A DNA stretch of 8,761 nt from Chloroflexota bacterium (GTDB lineage Bacteria > Chloroflexota > Dehalococcoidia > UBA2247 > RBG-13-53-26), in the NCBI GenBank assembly GCA_017885485.1, contig JAFNFZ010000101.1, positions 1 to 8,761 on the forward strand. Direction: 5' to 3'. Positions 6,707 through 8,761 of the stretch are shown in pieces. A model generated the notes under the pieces. The model ran no database searches, was not told the origin of the DNA, and was given only the letters and a program-made list of their open reading frames with translations. The position numbers were made by a program, and so were the translations under genes. How positions within the stretch are numbered: position 1 is the first letter of the stretch; each line of letters opens with the position of its first letter.

Positions 6707-7617
6707 AGTGACTTCACCTCCCGTGCCAGCTTCTTCAGCAGATTCATCTGCTTCAAGCCGCCTGCTGCCTCAAGGTAGTCGTCTTCCGATTTCATCACGT
6801 ATTGATGCAGGTAGTTTCTGAAGCTATCCGGGGTCGCCGCCATATCCATGTATGTCATCATGTGCCATGGATCTGCAACGTAGGTGGGAACCAGCGAAGT
6901 CGGGTGAGCCCCGAAGGGTTGCTCTATTACCATATCGACGTAGAACCTGGGTATCTTCGTTTTGAAGGGATTCTCCCTGATTACATCCGTCGGCACTATC
7001 TCCTCTACTGTCACGATGACCCGTTTTGCCGCCTTAGCCAGCTCGAGGTCAGAGCCGGCAGTACCCTCAATCTGGATATTCCCGGCCGGGTCAGCGCGCT
7101 GGGCATGGATTATGGCCACGTCGGGTTTAATGGCAGGAACGGCCATCATCTCCTCCCCCGTGAACGGGCAGGTTATCTGCTTGTAGAACTCCGGCCTTTG
7201 CTTCAGGTAGTCAGATCCAAAAGGCCCGCGGTAAGGCAAAAATGGTACTCCTCTCCCTGTTGCTTCAAACCCGATGATTATGGCCAGGCCGCTGATCTCA
7301 TCGTACTTGAGACCGCCCTTCTCGACGGCCCGCCGAAAATTCGGTGCCAATCCGTAGGCTTCCATACTGACAAACGAAAACGTCACCTTTCCCACGCAGC
7401 CGGCTCCAACCAACATGTCAATATCAACGCTGCCCAGAATGGTCATGACATGTAGGTTCCTTATTCCCGAGCGGATTATCTGACGCACCACTGCCATTGG
7501 GTGACTGCTCAGCCACGCTCCCCCAATCGCCACGCTGTCACCGTCCCTGATGAACCGGCCGATCTCCGTCAGCTTGCCGACTTTGTTTTGGGCCAATACC
7601 CTCTCTTTTGTAGTCAT
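6703..7617 (-). CDS. Class I CoA-transferase-like subunit A (glutaconate CoA-transferase A / IpdA type)
   Basis: With the ATG at 7617 the protein is 304 residues, within the family range. Features in order: DGDSVAIGGAWLSSHPMAVV at residues 25-44, the CoA-transferase N-terminal glycine-rich segment; SFVSMEAYGLAPNFRRAVE at 81-99; PFLPYRGPFGSDYLK at 125-139; HAQRADPAGNIQIEG at 171-185, typical of CoA-transferase alpha chains; and IVTVEEIVPTD at 201-211. It should form a heteromer with the overlapping B subunit. The gene lies 139 bases after the thiolase gene, the longest spacer in the window. An in-frame ATG at 7647 would add ten residues but has GAGG directly abutting it; GGGGG four bases before 7617 favours the shorter form. 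Family is confident. Because its partner lacks the CoA-accepting Glu, transferase activity is in doubt. Confidence 0.9.
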   Translation of the reverse strand: MTTKERVLAQNKVGKLTEIGRFIRDGDSVAIGGAWLSSHPMAVVRQIIRSGIRNLHVMTILGSVDIDMLVGAGCVGKVTFSFVSMEAYGLAPNFRRAVEKGGLKYDEISGLAIIIGFEATGRGVPFLPYRGPFGSDYLKQRPEFYKQITCPFTGEEMMAVPAIKPDVAIIHAQRADPAGNIQIEGTAGSDLELAKAAKRVIVTVEEIVPTDVIRENPFKTKIPRFYVDMVIEQPFGAHPTSLVPTYVADPWHMMTYMDMAATPDSFRNYLHQYVMKSEDDYLEAAGGLKQMNLLKKLAREVKSL

Positions 7618-7618
7618 T

Positions 7619-7626
7619 TCACCCCC
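7619..7626 (-). promoter_or_regulatory. Probable ribosome binding site for CoA-transferase-like subunit A
   Basis: The minus strand reads GGGGGTGA, ending one base before the ATG at 7617, with the GGGGG core four bases from it. It is a tight but usable spacing. The alternative ATG at 7647 has only GAGG with no spacer. Confidence 0.45.
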
Positions 7627-7660
7627 AGCCTCAGTAATCGTAGTCATCCTCGATTTCGTT

Positions 7661-7703
7661 GCAGACGGAGGAGTGTACTCCGTACAAAGCTCTCACGGTC
7701 TGC
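7661..7703 (-). repeat. Competing inverted repeats in the spacer before subunit A
   Basis: Two short inverted repeats share bases. The outer arms are GCAGAC at 7661-7666 and GTCTGC at 7698-7703. The inner arms are ACGGAG at 7665-7670 and CTCCGT at 7678-7683 with a 7-base loop. Bases 7665-7666 belong to both, so the two stems cannot form fully together. No T-run follows, so this is not a typical terminator. Six-base arms may be chance. Confidence 0.25.
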
Positions 7704-7756
7704 GGCGACTCTGCTGTAGCTTAGCCTCGCGGTTCCTGCATCATCACGCCGTGCGC

Positions 7757-8761
7757 CTAGCGGCCGACTATGATGATACTGACCACGTTTCTGACGGGGA
7801 CCCCCCCGAGATTGTGCGTCAGTCCGAACTTGGGATTCTTGACCTGCCTGGCGCCTGCTTTGCCCTGGAGTTGCTTGTACATCTCGTACATCATTCTAAG
7901 TCCGGACGCACCGATTGGATGCCCGAAGCATTTCAGCCCGCCGTCCGGCTGACAGGGGATCTGCCCCCCCAACTCAAAGAAGCCGGCGTCGATGTCCTCC
8001 TTGGCGCGGCCTCTGGGTGAGATACCCAGGTCCTCGTACGTGACCAACTCCGTAATCGAGAAGCAGTCATGAACCTCCATCATGCTGATTTCCTCACGCG
8101 GATTCTTTATGCCTGCCTCCTGGTAGGCCTTGGGAGCTGCGCGACAGGTTGACTCAACATGGATAAGGTCATACTTGTTGTACATCAGTTCCTCGCCGGA
8201 GCTTGCCGCGATCTGAGAGGACTTGATGAACACGGGATCAGCTCTGAAATTCTTGGCCAGGTCCGCTCGCGTCACGATAGCAGCGGCGGCTCCGTCACTT
8301 ACACCGCAGCAGTCAAAGAGACCCAAGGGCCACGCGATAATGGGGGCTGACATTACCTGCTCAACGGTCACCTCTCGCCGCAGGTGCGCCTTCTCACACA
8401 AAGCTCCGTTGTGGTGGCTCTTCACTGAAATCTTGGCCAGGGTTCTTTTGCCATCTTCAGGACTGAGTTTGTATTGGGAGAAGTACCTGGTGGCCATCAT
8501 GGCGAACATTCCGGGGGTCGTATTGTTGGCCAGGATGACTCTCAGCTTCGTCCCTACAGCCATCACATGGGAAAATTCGGGCAAGCCGCCGTAGCCGGTG
8601 TCCTTCAGTTTCTCCACGCCTAGCGCCAGAGCTATGTCATAGGCGCCTGAGGCGACTCCATAAGCTGCTGCTCTCAGTGCCTCGGACCCACTGGCACACA
8701 TGTTTTCCACCTTGGTTGCAGCAATGAATGGGAGTTTCAGTGCAGTGGACAGGGGTACAGC
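7757..8761 (-). CDS. SCP-x-type thiolase / acetyl-CoA acetyltransferase with intact nucleophilic Cys (5' end outside window)
   Basis: The reading frame is open to the right edge and reads AVPLSTALKLPFIAATKVE before the first conserved motif, so the true start lies beyond 8761. VENMCASGSEALR carries the nucleophilic Cys (codon 8696-8698). EVHDCFS supplies the family His (codon 8069-8071) and GHPIGASG the second His (codon 7919-7921). Near the C terminus HNLGG replaces the CxG motif of classic biosynthetic thiolases, as is usual in the SCP-x/lipid-transfer branch. The expected reaction is CoA-dependent cleavage of a 3-oxoacyl-CoA, which would finish the spiral begun by the dehydrogenase, hydratase and hydroxyacyl dehydrogenase encoded downstream. 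The 334 residues seen, followed by a TAG stop, fit a family of about 390. No DUF35 partner is visible beside it; one could lie to the right of the window. Confidence 0.93.
   Translation of the reverse strand, partial: AVPLSTALKLPFIAATKVENMCASGSEALRAAAYGVASGAYDIALALGVEKLKDTGYGGLPEFSHVMAVGTKLRVILANNTTPGMFAMMATRYFSQYKLSPEDGKRTLAKISVKSHHNGALCEKAHLRREVTVEQVMSAPIIAWPLGLFDCCGVSDGAAAAIVTRADLAKNFRADPVFIKSSQIAASSGEELMYNKYDLIHVESTCRAAPKAYQEAGIKNPREEISMMEVHDCFSITELVTYEDLGISPRGRAKEDIDAGFFELGGQIPCQPDGGLKCFGHPIGASGLRMMYEMYKQLQGKAGARQVKNPKFGLTHNLGGVPVRNVVSIIIVGR

Noticed and set aside
6802..7455. A 217-codon open frame on the plus strand opposite CoA-transferase-like subunit A
   Set aside because: Its translation shows no recognisable domain and is rich in His, Arg and Cys, as antisense frames of GC-rich genes often are. 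The minus-strand protein is clearly real.
7757..8710. The right-hand thiolase starting inside the window at 8710 (GTG) or 8701 (ATG)
   Set aside because: The frame stays open to 8761 and encodes conserved thiolase sequence before the catalytic Cys motif, so the start is outside; an internal start would remove the N-terminal fold.

Overview
The window is a single block of ten genes, all on the minus strand and closely spaced, so transcription runs from the right edge (8761) to the left edge (1). Both end genes are cut by the window. Every gene encodes an acyl-CoA enzyme, and no regulator, transporter, RNA gene, mobile element or CRISPR array is visible. No stretch longer than about 140 bases lacks a gene.

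In transcription order the genes are: an SCP-x-type thiolase with its nucleophilic cysteine (7757 to beyond 8761); a two-subunit class I CoA-transferase-like enzyme whose genes overlap by ATGA (7617-6703 and 6706-5852); a divergent crotonase (5825-5061); a 3-hydroxyacyl-CoA dehydrogenase (4962-4099); a canonical enoyl-CoA hydratase (4077-3286); an acyl-CoA dehydrogenase of isovaleryl-CoA-dehydrogenase type (3238-2078); a MaoC hot-dog hydratase (2023-1583); a DUF35 zinc-ribbon/OB-fold protein (1459-974); and a thiolase-fold protein lacking the usual nucleophilic cysteine (970 to before 1).

The acyl-CoA dehydrogenase, canonical hydratase, hydroxyacyl-CoA dehydrogenase and right-hand thiolase would make one full beta-oxidation spiral. 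Around this core are enzymes with changed active sites. The CoA-transferase B subunit lacks a Glu where the family attaches CoA. The adjacent crotonase has only one of the two catalytic Glu residues. The left-hand thiolase has Gly for Cys and Tyr for His, and it follows a MaoC and a DUF35 gene. The first two changes resemble the IpdAB and EchA20 ring-opening hydrolases of steroid ring C/D breakdown. The last resembles the ChsH-Ltp2 hydratase/retro-aldolase of steroid side-chain removal. My inference is that the operon degrades a cyclic or branched carboxylic acid (steroid, terpenoid, alicyclic or aromatic-derived) using C-C hydrolysis and retro-aldol cleavage as well as thiolysis. The substrate cannot be read from sequence.

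The organism is bacterial: clear Shine-Dalgarno sites, polycistronic layout, moderately GC-rich. Such degradation operons are common in anaerobic or environmental lineages such as Desulfobacterota and Chloroflexota, but the window does not settle the phylum. Motif comparisons to named families are from memory, not from a search.
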